DNA of 64,000 nucleotides from Microtetraspora sp. NBRC 16547 (GCF_030268965.1 NZ_BSSE01000017.1:62001-126000); one strand, 5' to 3'. Positions 1 through 9,254 are shown, counted from the stretch's first letter. Program-made: numbers and translations. Notes: generated by a model from the sequence alone, not told the origin.

Positions 1-1135
1 GGTACAGGCGCTCGCCGGGCCGGTCGCCGAACGGGTCGGGCACGAACCGCTCGGCGGTGAGCGCGGGGTCGCCCAGATAGCCCCGGGCCAGCCCGGCCCC
101 GCCGATCAGCAGCTCGCCGGGCTCGCCGGGCGGCACCGGGCGCAGTTCCTCGTCGACGACGTGGACCCGGTGACCGGCCAGCGCCCTGCCGATCGGCAGC
201 GGACGCTCCCACCGCCCGCCGGCCTCGAAGGCGGTGACGCAGACGGTCGCCTCGGTCGGGCCGTAGCAGTTGAGGAACCGCCGACCGGAGCCCGACCAGC
301 GTTCGACCTGTTCGGGGCCGGGCGCCTCCGCTCCGGTGATCACGGTGCGCCACTCGGGCAGGCCCGCCGGGTCGAGCAGCGGCAGCAGAGCGACCGGCAC
401 GCAGCCCCAGGTGACCTGGTGACTCGCCGCGAACCGCTGCAGCCGCTCCGGGTCGGTCCGGTCCGCCTCGCCGGCCAGCTGGACGGAGCCGCCCACGGCC
501 AGCGGGACAAGGATGTCCAGGACCGAGACGTCGAAGCCGAGCGATGCGAACCCGAACGAGCGGGTGTGCTCCTCCGCGCCGGTGAACTCCGCGAACGCCA
601 GGGCGTAGGAGACCAGGCTGCGATGGGTGACCACCACACCCTTGGGCCTGCCGGTGGACCCGGAGGTGTAGAGCACGTACGCCGCGTTGTCCGGTCCGGC
701 CGGGCAGACCACCTGCCCGGCCCGGCCGTCGCCGTCCGCCGGAGCGCCGTCCGCCGGAGCGCCCGCCACCGGGACCGCCTGCGGCCCCTGGCCGTCGAAC
801 AGCCTGGCCGTGGACTCGTCCACGACCACCACGTCGATGTCCGCGTCGGCGATGATCTCGGCCCGGCGGGCGGCAGGGCCGTCCGGGTCGAGCGGCACGT
901 AGGCCCCTCCGGCCAGCAGCACCCCCAGCATCCCGGCGACCATCGGCGGCCTGCGGCGCAGGCACAGCCCCACCCGGTGCTCGGGGCCCACCCCGTGCGC
1001 CCGCAGCCGCGCGGCCAGCCGGGTGGCGGTCTCGGCCAGCTCAGCGTAGCCGAGCCGCTCGTCCCACTGTCGTACGGCTGTTGTCTCCGGCCGACGGGCG
1101 GCCTGAGCGAGGACCAGCTCCGGCAGCGTGCTCAT
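1..1135 (-). CDS. NRPS adenylation-domain protein, 3' part outside window
   Basis: This is an AMP-forming adenylation domain that would activate an amino or aryl acid for loading on a carrier protein. The frame is open from ATG at 1135 to the window edge (about 378 codons visible). Core motifs are clear: YTSGSTGRPKG near residue 155 (A3), a FDVSVLD segment (A4), and NCYGPTEATVC (A5), followed by the start of the region leading to A7. Whether a carrier or condensation domain follows lies outside the window. The start overlaps the stop of the upstream thioesterase-LanB gene as ATGA, so the two are translationally coupled. Aligning by eye to PheA gives a tentative specificity code D-V-L-C-I-G-C-V-C, which I cannot assign to a substrate. 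The domain family is certain; the substrate is unknown. Confidence 0.95.
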   Translation of the reverse strand, partial: MSTLPELVLAQAARRPETTAVRQWDERLGYAELAETATRLAARLRAHGVGPEHRVGLCLRRRPPMVAGMLGVLLAGGAYVPLDPDGPAARRAEIIADADIDVVVVDESTARLFDGQGPQAVPVAGAPADGAPADGDGRAGQVVCPAGPDNAAYVLYTSGSTGRPKGVVVTHRSLVSYALAFAEFTGAEEHTRSFGFASLGFDVSVLDILVPLAVGGSVQLAGEADRTDPERLQRFAASHQVTWGCVPVALLPLLDPAGLPEWRTVITGAEAPGPEQVERWSGSGRRFLNCYGPTEATVCVTAFEAGGRWERPLPIGRALAGHRVHVVDEELRPVPPGEPGELLIGGAGLARGYLGDPALTAERFVPDPFGDRPGERLY

Positions 1136-4100
1136 ACGCTCCCTCCCGCGGCCGTGAACGGGGCGGGTACCGGGTCGACCGCGTGCATTCGCAGTTCGGT
1201 GAAATATCGGCGGCCCTCGGCGTCGGACAGCCAGGCCTGGTCAGGGGTCGGCAGCATCTCGGTCACCACGAGGCGGACGTCCGGGCCCTCGGCCAGGTGC
1301 GCCTTACGCACCATGGCGCAAAACAGCGAGGCGTACAGCGGGCTGGTCAGATCCACGTAGGACGGTTTGATCTCGGTGCTCAGCTTGACGAACACCCGCT
1401 CGGGCAGGCCCAGTTCCCGCCGCCATCGGCGCACCGCCAGGTAGGCGGCGCGCTCCCCCGAAGCGTCGGCCAGCCCGGTTGCGCCGGTCGTGGTCCGCCA
1501 TGTACGGCGGGCGACGACCATCCGGTCGATGACGATCCGCGGAGTGTGGCCGTGCGGCGCGGCGGCGGTCAGCTTGAATCCGTCGACGGCGTGCATCGAC
1601 ACCAGCTCGGAGAACATCTCGATGAGCGGCCAGCGCCGCCCGCCGGGGTCCTGGGCGACCAGTTCGCCGTCCACCTCGGTCACCAGCACGGCGGCCGCCG
1701 GGAGCAACCTGTCCGGGTCGACGCCCGGCGCCGCGGTCCAGCCGAGCTGCCGGTCGGTCGGCCCGTCCAGGCTGTGTGCCATCCGGCCCGTCAAACGGGG
1801 CCAGTCGATTGGGTACAGCGGCCGGATGCGGTGCCGGCCCACGTCGGCCGCCAGCGCGGTTCGCAGCGCCTCCGGGTCGGGGTGCGTTCGGGTGAACACC
1901 GCGCAGTCGAAGGTGGGCCAGGCGGCGTGCAGCTCGCCCAGGACGACCAGGTAGTCCCCACGTTCGAGCGCCTCGACGCTGTCCGCGCAGATCTGCAGAT
2001 CCGGGCTGTGCAGCCGGCCCACAGACCAGCCTGGCGCCACGGCGGGGAACGCGGACGCGGCGGCCGCGGCCAGCTCGGCCGCGGTGAACCGCAGCTCCGC
2101 CGTACCTTCCGGAACGTCGGCGAGGCCGAACAGCTTCGCCCAGCGTTCGGCCAACTCCCGGGCGACCGTGTCGACCGGGCGGTCTCCAGAGCCGAACAGC
2201 AGACCCTGCGCCAGGTACCACACGTCGGCCAGCCGGACCTCGGCCGCGTCCGCGCGCAGTTCCTCGTACAGCTCGCGCAGCGCGGCGCCGTACGCGGCGG
2301 CCAGCTCGGCGGTCAGCCAGCGCGCCGCGCCGAGCAGCAGGGCCAGCGGATCGGCGAGCACGTCGAGCAGCGGCCCGCCGAAAGTCACCTGCACGTCCCG
2401 GACGGTGTCCTCGTAGACGAGCCCGCGCCCCGCGTAGGTCTGCCCGGCGCGGCGCTGCGCGGACAGGCCGGTGACCGCGGTGAACTCCGCGTCCAGCGTC
2501 TCCAGCGCGACGAGCAGCGCGTCGGGGTCGCCCGCGGCGGCGGCCACGGCGTCGCGGGCGGCGCACAGCCGGTCGAGGCCGGCGACGGCCTCGGTCCGCA
2601 CGTCCGGCTCCTCGATCCCGGTCAGCAGCTGGCGCAGCTCCCGTTCGGCATCCGGGCTCTGTGGCAGTTCGCCGTGCCAGGCCAGCAGGCCACGTTCGGC
2701 CAGCCGGTCCAGCAGCAGGTAGGCGTCGTCCGCGGTGCGGATTCCGGCGTCGCCGACCACCTCGGCGACGACCTCGGCCGCGCTGCGGCGTCCGTCGCTG
2801 CGGGCCAGCAGGGCGGCCTCAGCGGCCGAGACCGGTACCGGCGGCTGCGCGGGGCGCGACACCTGGCGGCCGTCCAGGACCAGGTGCGGCTGCAGTGCCG
2901 GGGGCAACGAGCGGCGGATCCGCGGGTCCTCGGCCAGCCGGGCGGCGTACGCCCGCAGCGCCCAGTCCTCCAGGTCGGTCCGGCGCCGCCGCGCCAGTCC
3001 GGGGCCGATCCGCACATCGGCCACCTGACCCCGCGGGTCCAGGTCCGCCCAAGCGACCGGGCCGAAGAACCCGATGGTCTCGTTTTTGGCGCAGTAGCGC
3101 TGCCAATACTTGGCCACCGCCAGCTCCCGGACGCGCCGGGGCCGGTTACGGCTCTGGCCGGGGCCGCCGCGCACCAGGGCGTCCAGCGTGACCAGCATGT
3201 TGCGGTTCTGCCAGGTGACGGCTTCGCGGAACAGCGGGTCGGCGGCCACCTGGCAGGCCTGCGCGGCGCCGTCGGCCAGTGCCTGGCCGAATGCCTTGTC
3301 GAACTGTTCCTCACCGGCGTCCCCGGCCAGCAGCTCGTCGGCGGCCTGCGCGCAGTACGGCGCCGCGAACCGGTCGAGTCCGTCGGCGGGGAAGCCCGTG
3401 CTACGCAGCACCACGTCCCGCCACACCGACCAGCCGGTGTCCCCCAGGGGCACCAGGTGGCCCGCGACGGGGTCCGTCCGGTCGGCCTCGGCGGGGAGGA
3501 GGTCGGCCGGGAGCGGGTCTGCGGGGAACAGGTCGGCAGGGAACAGGTCGGCGCGGATCTCCTGGAGGATGCGCGCCCGGCTGGTGTGCAGGAAGAAGTG
3601 GTCGCCCGGCTCCACGTGAAGGCGGAACGCGCCGGTGGTGTGCCGCTCCCACTGGCGGATATCGGCCGCCGGCACGGCCGGGTCGGCCTCGCCCGCGAAC
3701 GCGACGATCGGCACCTCGATCGGCGGCTCCGGCCGGTACGTGTAGCCGTCAATCCAGGTGAAGTCGGCCCGCAGCACGGGCAGGACCAGGTCACGCAGCT
3801 CGGGCTCGGCCATCACCTCGTCGGGAATGCCACCGAGCTCGGCCAGCCGGGCGAGCAGCTCCTCGTCCCCGGTCCGGGCCAGCCGGGCCAGCGGCTCGGC
3901 GAGGTCAGGGGGCCGGCATCCGCCGAGGTAGAGCCCGACCGGCTGACGCTCGCCGCGCCGTCGCAGCTCGCGGACGACCTCGAAGCCGAGCCTGCCGCCC
4001 ATGGAGTGGCCGTAGATCGCGTACGGCCGGTCGGCGCGGGCGTGGATCGCATCCGCCAGCTCGACGACGTCGATGGCCGCCCGCTCGAGGAATCTGCTCT

Positions 4101-4266
4101 CCCTGCCGGGCAACACCACGGAGAGCACCTCGATCCGCGGGTCCGCGTCCGCCGCCCAGCCGTGGAAGGCACTGGCCCCACCCCCGGCGTACGGCAGGCA
4201 GAACAGCAACGCGGCGGCGCCGGGCCGGGGCGCCGGCGAGACGAACCAGTGGGAATGACGACTCAC
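1132..4266 (-). CDS. Type II thioesterase fused to a LanB-like (lantibiotic dehydratase N-terminal) domain
   Basis: This 1044-residue bifunctional protein starts at GTG 4266, whose GTGA overlaps the KS stop. Residues 1-240 are an alpha/beta-hydrolase thioesterase of the editing type: LPYAGGG near 24-30, GHSMG with Ser88, Asp195 in GEADP, and His223 in GDHFFLH. Residues about 241-262 are a linker with four FPAD-like tetrapeptides. Residues about 276-1040 match the LanB glutamylation-type domain, including a TWQNRNML segment, RYCAKNETIGFFGPV, and a C-terminal block with KPSYVDLTSPLY and VTEMLPTPDQAW. The separate elimination domain (SpaB_C type) is absent. Such single LanB domains act on glutamyl- or aminoacyl-tRNA; some (PEARLs) add amino acids to peptide C-termini. 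That the two domains serve one pathway follows from the fusion. The actual reaction is inferred only. Confidence 0.88.
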   Translation of the reverse strand: MSRHSHWFVSPAPRPGAAALLFCLPYAGGGASAFHGWAADADPRIEVLSVVLPGRESRFLERAAIDVVELADAIHARADRPYAIYGHSMGGRLGFEVVRELRRRGERQPVGLYLGGCRPPDLAEPLARLARTGDEELLARLAELGGIPDEVMAEPELRDLVLPVLRADFTWIDGYTYRPEPPIEVPIVAFAGEADPAVPAADIRQWERHTTGAFRLHVEPGDHFFLHTSRARILQEIRADLFPADLFPADPLPADLLPAEADRTDPVAGHLVPLGDTGWSVWRDVVLRSTGFPADGLDRFAAPYCAQAADELLAGDAGEEQFDKAFGQALADGAAQACQVAADPLFREAVTWQNRNMLVTLDALVRGGPGQSRNRPRRVRELAVAKYWQRYCAKNETIGFFGPVAWADLDPRGQVADVRIGPGLARRRRTDLEDWALRAYAARLAEDPRIRRSLPPALQPHLVLDGRQVSRPAQPPVPVSAAEAALLARSDGRRSAAEVVAEVVGDAGIRTADDAYLLLDRLAERGLLAWHGELPQSPDAERELRQLLTGIEEPDVRTEAVAGLDRLCAARDAVAAAAGDPDALLVALETLDAEFTAVTGLSAQRRAGQTYAGRGLVYEDTVRDVQVTFGGPLLDVLADPLALLLGAARWLTAELAAAYGAALRELYEELRADAAEVRLADVWYLAQGLLFGSGDRPVDTVARELAERWAKLFGLADVPEGTAELRFTAAELAAAAASAFPAVAPGWSVGRLHSPDLQICADSVEALERGDYLVVLGELHAAWPTFDCAVFTRTHPDPEALRTALAADVGRHRIRPLYPIDWPRLTGRMAHSLDGPTDRQLGWTAAPGVDPDRLLPAAAVLVTEVDGELVAQDPGGRRWPLIEMFSELVSMHAVDGFKLTAAAPHGHTPRIVIDRMVVARRTWRTTTGATGLADASGERAAYLAVRRWRRELGLPERVFVKLSTEIKPSYVDLTSPLYASLFCAMVRKAHLAEGPDVRLVVTEMLPTPDQAWLSDAEGRRYFTELRMHAVDPVPAPFTAAGGSV

Positions 4267-6017
4267 GTGAGTGCCTCGATCCAGTAGCGCTTGCGCTGGA
4301 ACGGGTACGCCGGAAGGGACACCCGGCGGTGCCCGTCGTCGTACAACGCCGTCCAGTCGACGTCGGCGCCGGCCAGCCACTCGGCGGCGAGCCGGCACAG
4401 TTCCTCGGGCCCGTCGTCGCCGCCCCGCAGGCCCTCCGGCCCGTCAACGCGCCCGTCACTGGGCCCGTCACTGGGCCCGTCATTGGCGCGGAGCAGCGCC
4501 ACGGCCTCGTCCCGGTCGCGGCACAGCACCGCCGTCCGGTGGCCGAACGCCCGGCGCCCCATCGCGAGGGTGCAGGCCACGTCGTCCAGCCGCGCCTCGG
4601 GGGTGCGCTCCAGGTGATCGGCCAGTCGCTCCGCCGTCGCGCGCAGGGCCTGCGGCGTACGCGCCGAGACCGTCAGCAGGTGCCATCCCGCGGGGGCGGG
4701 CCGCGGGGGCGCGGCCGGCGGCTGCTCGACGATCACGTGCGCGTTGGTGCCGCCCAGGCCGAAGGAGCTGACCCCGGCGCGCCGCGGCCCGGGCTGCTCC
4801 CAGTCCTGGGTCTTCACCGGGACGAAGAACGGCGAACCGGCGAAGTCGGTGTCCGGGCCCGGCCGCCGGTAGTGAAGGCTGGCGGGGATGACGCCGTGCC
4901 GGACCGCGAGCACCGCCTTGATCAGGCCCGCGGCGCCGGCCGCGGCGTCCAGGTTGCCGATGTTGGTCTTGATCGAGCCGAGCGCGCACGAGCCCGGCAC
5001 CGGGTCCGGCCCGAACGCGCGGATCAGGGCGGCCGCCTCGATCGCGTCGCCGACCAAAGTGCCGCTGCCGTGCGCTTCGACGTACCCGATCGCGGAGGCG
5101 GTCAGCTCGGCGGCGGCCAGCGCCTCGGTCACCACCGCCGACTGCCCCTCCGTGCCGGGTGCGGCGAAGCCGGCCCGTACCGCGCCGTCGTTGTTCACCG
5201 CCCAGCCGCGGAGCACCGCGAGCACGTGGTCGCCCTGGTCCAGCGCGTCGGCCAGCCGCTTGAGCGCGAGCACCGCCACGCCGCTGCCGTACACCGTGCC
5301 CTGCGCGGACGCGTCGAACGTGCGGCAGCGTCCGTCCGGCGAGATCAGCCCGCCCGGGGTGTGCCGGAACCGCGGCCAGGTGATGCTCACCCCGCCGGCC
5401 AGCGCCAGGTCGCACCGGTAGTCCAGCAGGTTCTGGGCGGCGGTGCAGATCGCGACCAGCGAGCTCGAGCAGGCGGTCTGCACCGCCACCGCCGGGCCGG
5501 TCAACCCGAGCCGGTAGGCCACCTGGGCGGGCAGGTAGTCCGCCGCCGCCCCCTGGACCAGCTGCTGCTCCAGGTCGTACGGCTCGGCCCCGGTGGCGGC
5601 CGGGTTGCCGAGCAGGTGGAACAGGAAGTACCGGTTGGCCGAGGAGCCGGCGAACACTCCGACCACGCCGTCGTAGGCCGCCGGGTCGCAGCCGGCGTCC
5701 TCCAGCGCCGCCCAGGCCTGCTCCAGGAACAGCCGCTGCTGCGGGTCCATCCGCTCGGCCTCGGCGGACGGCACGCCGAAGAACTCGGCGTCGAACTCGG
5801 CCACGCCCGGCAGGTGCCCTCCGGAACGCACGTGGGCCGGGTCGCCGATCAGCCGCTCGTCGACACCCAGATCGCGCAGTTCGTCGTCGGTGAAGTCGTG
5901 GACCGCGTCCACGCCGTCGAGCAGGTTGCGCCACAGGGACGGCACGTCCGGTGCTCCGGGGAACCGCCCGGCCATCCCGACCACGGCGATCTCGTCGCCG
6001 GTGTACCCGCCGGACAT
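4263..6017 (-). CDS. Ketosynthase protein lacking AT, with His-to-Asn in the catalytic triad
   Basis: A 584-residue type I polyketide ketosynthase. The nucleophile Cys183 sits in TACSSS and His316 in EAHGSGT. The third catalytic residue, normally His in NIGH, is Asn355 (KTNIGNLDAAAG), read from AAC in the DNA. The KS core ends near residue 430. A KS-AT linker follows, then directly the post-AT linker ending YPFQRKRYW, with no acyltransferase or carrier domain between. The His is needed for decarboxylative condensation, so this KS may transfer or hold an acyl chain rather than extend it (inference, as for non-elongating KS0 domains). I chose ATG 6017 because it overlaps the upstream stop by one base (TGATG) and begins at the usual KS N-terminus; the longer frame upstream has no homology. 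Confidence 0.93.
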   Translation of the reverse strand: MSGGYTGDEIAVVGMAGRFPGAPDVPSLWRNLLDGVDAVHDFTDDELRDLGVDERLIGDPAHVRSGGHLPGVAEFDAEFFGVPSAEAERMDPQQRLFLEQAWAALEDAGCDPAAYDGVVGVFAGSSANRYFLFHLLGNPAATGAEPYDLEQQLVQGAAADYLPAQVAYRLGLTGPAVAVQTACSSSLVAICTAAQNLLDYRCDLALAGGVSITWPRFRHTPGGLISPDGRCRTFDASAQGTVYGSGVAVLALKRLADALDQGDHVLAVLRGWAVNNDGAVRAGFAAPGTEGQSAVVTEALAAAELTASAIGYVEAHGSGTLVGDAIEAAALIRAFGPDPVPGSCALGSIKTNIGNLDAAAGAAGLIKAVLAVRHGVIPASLHYRRPGPDTDFAGSPFFVPVKTQDWEQPGPRRAGVSSFGLGGTNAHVIVEQPPAAPPRPAPAGWHLLTVSARTPQALRATAERLADHLERTPEARLDDVACTLAMGRRAFGHRTAVLCRDRDEAVALLRANDGPSDGPSDGRVDGPEGLRGGDDGPEELCRLAAEWLAGADVDWTALYDDGHRRVSLPAYPFQRKRYWIEALT

Positions 6018-8506
6018 CAGGCGCGCACCGCCGCCAGCACGTCCTCGACGCCGCTCACCTTGATCATCGCGTCCGGCTCCAGCGGTTGGTAGTCCGCGCT
6101 GGTGTAGCACCCGGTGCCGTGCACCACGATGTCCCGCCCCTCGTCGATCAGGCCGCGGTCGACCGCGTTCAGCACGCCGGTCAGGGCCATCACCATCGAC
6201 CACTCACGCAGCGTGCGGAAGTCGGCGGGCAGCGCGCACCCGGTGCCGGCGAGCAGATCGCGCAGGTGCGGGTAGCGCTGGACGCACTCGGCGAGCGACA
6301 CCACGATGCCCTCGCCGCCGAAGCGGCCGATCAGCTCGTTCATCGCCGGGGAGGTCGCGGGGCGGTGAGTGTAGAACGTCGGGTCGAGGATCTCGTCGGG
6401 GTCGTAGGTGACCTGGGGGAAGTGCGGGTCCGCCGACTGCCGGTAGAGGCCGTCGGCGGGGTCGATCCGGTAGGCCGGCAGGTTGCCGCGGTCGAAGTCG
6501 CCGTGCCGCAGGTTGAGGACCATGTCCGGGGTGCCCATGTGCTGGACGAGCAGGCTGGCCGGACGGGTGTCCCGGCTCGCCTGCCCCGTGGCTTCGAGCA
6601 CCTCCCGCCCCTTGTGGTAGCCGAGCAGGCCGAACGCGCTGGACACCGCGTGCGCGTGCAGCCGCGGCGCGCTGATCGGGTCCGCGTCGTGCTCGAAGAA
6701 CGCCCGCACCGTGTCGGCGACCAGGTAGTTGCCCAGCTCCAGGGAGAACCACAGGTTGTGGCCCCGGGCCTGGAACTCCGCCGCGTACCGGTCGACGAAC
6801 TCGCGCCCGATCGCCTTGACGTGCTCGGGCTCGGGGCCGGTGTAGAGCAGCATCGGGTTCAGCGCTCTGAGCGTGGGGTCGGTGGAGAGGCGGCTGGAGC
6901 GCAGCTTGGCCAGGCAGGACTGCGGGGCGAGGATCACCACGCGCAGCAACTCGGGGTCCACCAGCCCGGCCTCGATGGCCCGCAGCACCGCGTCCCGCAG
7001 CGCCACGCCCTTGTTCGCCGAGGTCGGCGAGAAGATCGACACCGGCTCGCCATACCGGCGGATGTACTCCACGGCCCGCGCCACGATGAGCAACGAGGCG
7101 AACGTCTTGGTGGTCCCGGTCCCCGGGTTCCCGGTCAGGTCCAGGAGGGACAGCCGGTGCGTGCCGTACATCCCCAGATGCCGCCACTCGGCGGTGGCCG
7201 CCGACAGGAACCGGCGCAGGTCGTCGTCCAGCTCGGGCAGCAGGAAGCCGGGAGAGAACGGGCCGCCGTCCCGGACCGGGTCGACGTCGCCGCCGCAGGC
7301 CGCGATCGCGGCGGGCAGCCGGTCGTAGAAGTCGATCAGCAGGTTCGCCGAGCGGACCGGGGTCACGGTCTCGGCTTCGACGGTGGGCACGGGGCTCGGC
7401 ATTGTTTGCGTACCTCGTTCGTAGCGGGGTGGTTGGTTGCGCAGTCGGGTCCTGAGCTGGTCGAGACGGTGGGTGACCGCTTCGATGTCACTGATCGGGA
7501 AGCCCTCCGCCAGCTCCGGCACAAGCCGGCTCAGCTCCTCCTGGGCGGTCGGGCCGAAGCGGACCCGGCCGTCGTCCACCACGACCCCGTCCCGCAGCGC
7601 GGCACGCGAGTTGAACGCAACCGCCTCCGCCCGGCTCACGCCCGCGGGCAGCCGCAGCTCCAGCCGGGTGCCGGACAGGCGTACCGGGTAGCCGCCCGGC
7701 AGCCCGAGCACCCCCGGCAGGGTGGTGTCGGTCTCGGCCCCGGCGAGCAGGTCGCGAACGAGCTGTGCGGCGGCGTACCCGGTGACGTGGTTGAGTTCGG
7801 ACCGGGTGGCGGCCCGCTGGGCGGCGAGCAGCTTTCCGACCTCGGCGACGGGCTGGCCGTCGTACCAGGCGAGCGCCTCTTCCTCGCCCTCCGACGGGGT
7901 ATGCAGGTGAACGTGGTGGGCCAGCACACGCAGGCGGCGCTGGTCAGGGAGCCCAAGAGCCGCCTGGATGCTGGCGGCGATCAGCGCGCCGTTGCCGATG
8001 CCGCACAGCGCGGGCACTCCCGCCGCCGCCAGTACCTGGTTGGCCGCGTCGGGGAAGCAGGCGTTGATCAGCCACGCCTCTGGGTGCGTGGCCGCGAGCG
8101 CTCGGCCCACCCGCAGCGCGGGCTCGGCCTGGAACGGCAGGGTAAGGCCGAACCCCGCCCGCTGGACGAGCTCGGTCCACGCCGACGGGGCGTTCTGCCG
8201 CTCCCAGGGTGACTGGCTGGACGCGGCCACCAGCACGCCCGTGGGCGCCCCCACGCCGAGCGTGTCGGCCAGGGATCGATCGCAGGCCGGATCGACGGTC
8301 AGCGGCTGGAAGGTCACCGGTACGCCGGCCGCCGCGGCTCGGGCGGCGGCGACGTAGCAGACCTCCGCGGCCCTGCCGTGGTCGCGTCCTGCCACCAACA
8401 CCCGGATGGGCTGAGTGCCGCAGACGGCCAGCGCGTAGCAGATGCTCCGAGCGAGCCCCCCGGTACCGATGACGGCGAGCGTCGGCTGGTCGGTCATGGG
8501 TGCCAT
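6017..8506 (-). CDS. Rossmann dehydrogenase-like / PLP fold II-like fusion protein
   Basis: This 829-residue protein opens the biosynthetic operon. Residues 1 to about 365 carry an N-terminal nucleotide-binding motif (VIGTGGLA) and a layout like lactate/malate-type dehydrogenases, with GLPGGYPVRL in the C-terminal half. Residues about 370-829 resemble the tryptophan-synthase-beta (fold II) PLP superfamily: GNPGTGTTKTF, with Lys467 where the PLP lysine would lie, and SPTSANKG at 493-500 where an SSGNTG-type loop is expected. This half looks like an uncharacterised actinobacterial family seen near antibiotic genes, possibly DUF6002. A GAGG lies ten bases before internal ATG 7402 (Met369), so the second half could also be made alone. 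The two halves may supply an unusual amino-acid building block (inference). Confidence 0.7.
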   Translation of the reverse strand: MAPMTDQPTLAVIGTGGLARSICYALAVCGTQPIRVLVAGRDHGRAAEVCYVAAARAAAAGVPVTFQPLTVDPACDRSLADTLGVGAPTGVLVAASSQSPWERQNAPSAWTELVQRAGFGLTLPFQAEPALRVGRALAATHPEAWLINACFPDAANQVLAAAGVPALCGIGNGALIAASIQAALGLPDQRRLRVLAHHVHLHTPSEGEEEALAWYDGQPVAEVGKLLAAQRAATRSELNHVTGYAAAQLVRDLLAGAETDTTLPGVLGLPGGYPVRLSGTRLELRLPAGVSRAEAVAFNSRAALRDGVVVDDGRVRFGPTAQEELSRLVPELAEGFPISDIEAVTHRLDQLRTRLRNQPPRYERGTQTMPSPVPTVEAETVTPVRSANLLIDFYDRLPAAIAACGGDVDPVRDGGPFSPGFLLPELDDDLRRFLSAATAEWRHLGMYGTHRLSLLDLTGNPGTGTTKTFASLLIVARAVEYIRRYGEPVSIFSPTSANKGVALRDAVLRAIEAGLVDPELLRVVILAPQSCLAKLRSSRLSTDPTLRALNPMLLYTGPEPEHVKAIGREFVDRYAAEFQARGHNLWFSLELGNYLVADTVRAFFEHDADPISAPRLHAHAVSSAFGLLGYHKGREVLEATGQASRDTRPASLLVQHMGTPDMVLNLRHGDFDRGNLPAYRIDPADGLYRQSADPHFPQVTYDPDEILDPTFYTHRPATSPAMNELIGRFGGEGIVVSLAECVQRYPHLRDLLAGTGCALPADFRTLREWSMVMALTGVLNAVDRGLIDEGRDIVVHGTGCYTSADYQPLEPDAMIKVSGVEDVLAAVRA

Positions 8507-8807
8507 GTGCCGCTACCGCCCCGCCCCAGGACGCGGCCGGTGCGCCGTGGAGAGCGTGTCCGCGGGCTCGGCGGCAGAGGAGCGATGGGCTGCGCCGGTC
8601 TGATGGATCTCCGACTTGGACATGGTGCAAGACAAGAAGAACTCCCCGAGCGAAAGCCGCTGTCCCCGGCCTCAGTCGCGCCTGACCGCCGCCGCGGAGG
8701 GTCTCACCACGGCGTTGGACTTAAATGCATGGCGGCATCACGAGAAGACGATGCGTGACGGCATGTTTCAGCACACTCTCTCGTTCGACCGTGAACGGTT
8801 GCCCGAT

Positions 8808-8848
8808 TCTGTATAAACACGGACTCCTATGTCAATAAGGTCATAGGA
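8808..8848 (-). promoter_or_regulatory. Promoter with overlapping palindrome for the biosynthetic operon
   Basis: On the minus strand TTGACA (8835-8830) is followed after 16 bases by TACAGA (8813-8808). A 7-bp inverted repeat, TCCTATG (8825-8831) and CATAGGA (8842-8848), flanks and overlaps the -35 box, as a repressor operator would. The predicted transcript would have a leader of about 290 bases before the start at 8506. Confidence 0.45.
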
Positions 8849-9254
8849 CCAAAACCGCAGAAAACGGCCATAGAGCTGGCCGGCTCGCTTTACTTACACA
8901 AACGATCACAGAAGGTAACCGCAAGGCCAGAAAGTCTTCAAATCCTACATGAATTACCCGAAATGCCTGGATTCGGCGCGGCACGCTTCGCTCGGCGCGC
9001 AGGTGCGTCCGCGTTTCCGACCGCGAGACCAGGCTGCCCGCCCCACCTTCCCGCCACCCTCGCGACGCAGGGCCGCCTCTACCCCAGGGGCTTGACGGTG
9101 GTGAATGGTCAGGGCTCGCGACTGCTCGGCGATTTCCCGTCCGCACGCGCCATGCCGCGAAACAGTCCGTCACAACCCGACAAATGAACGGGGACGACGT
9201 AGACGAAATGACAGAAGTAGCCAAGCCGAGATGCAGAATAGCATTTATCAAAAA

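Noticed and set aside
1081-4287. Very long plus-strand frame opposite the thioesterase-LanB gene.
   Set aside because: Antisense shadow of a high-GC gene; the opposite strand carries clear catalytic motifs.
8622-8816. A 64-codon plus-strand frame divergent from the LanB-containing operon, considered as a scaffold or precursor peptide.
   Set aside because: Codon bias drops in the second half, there is no good ribosome binding site, and its end overlaps the predicted operon promoter.
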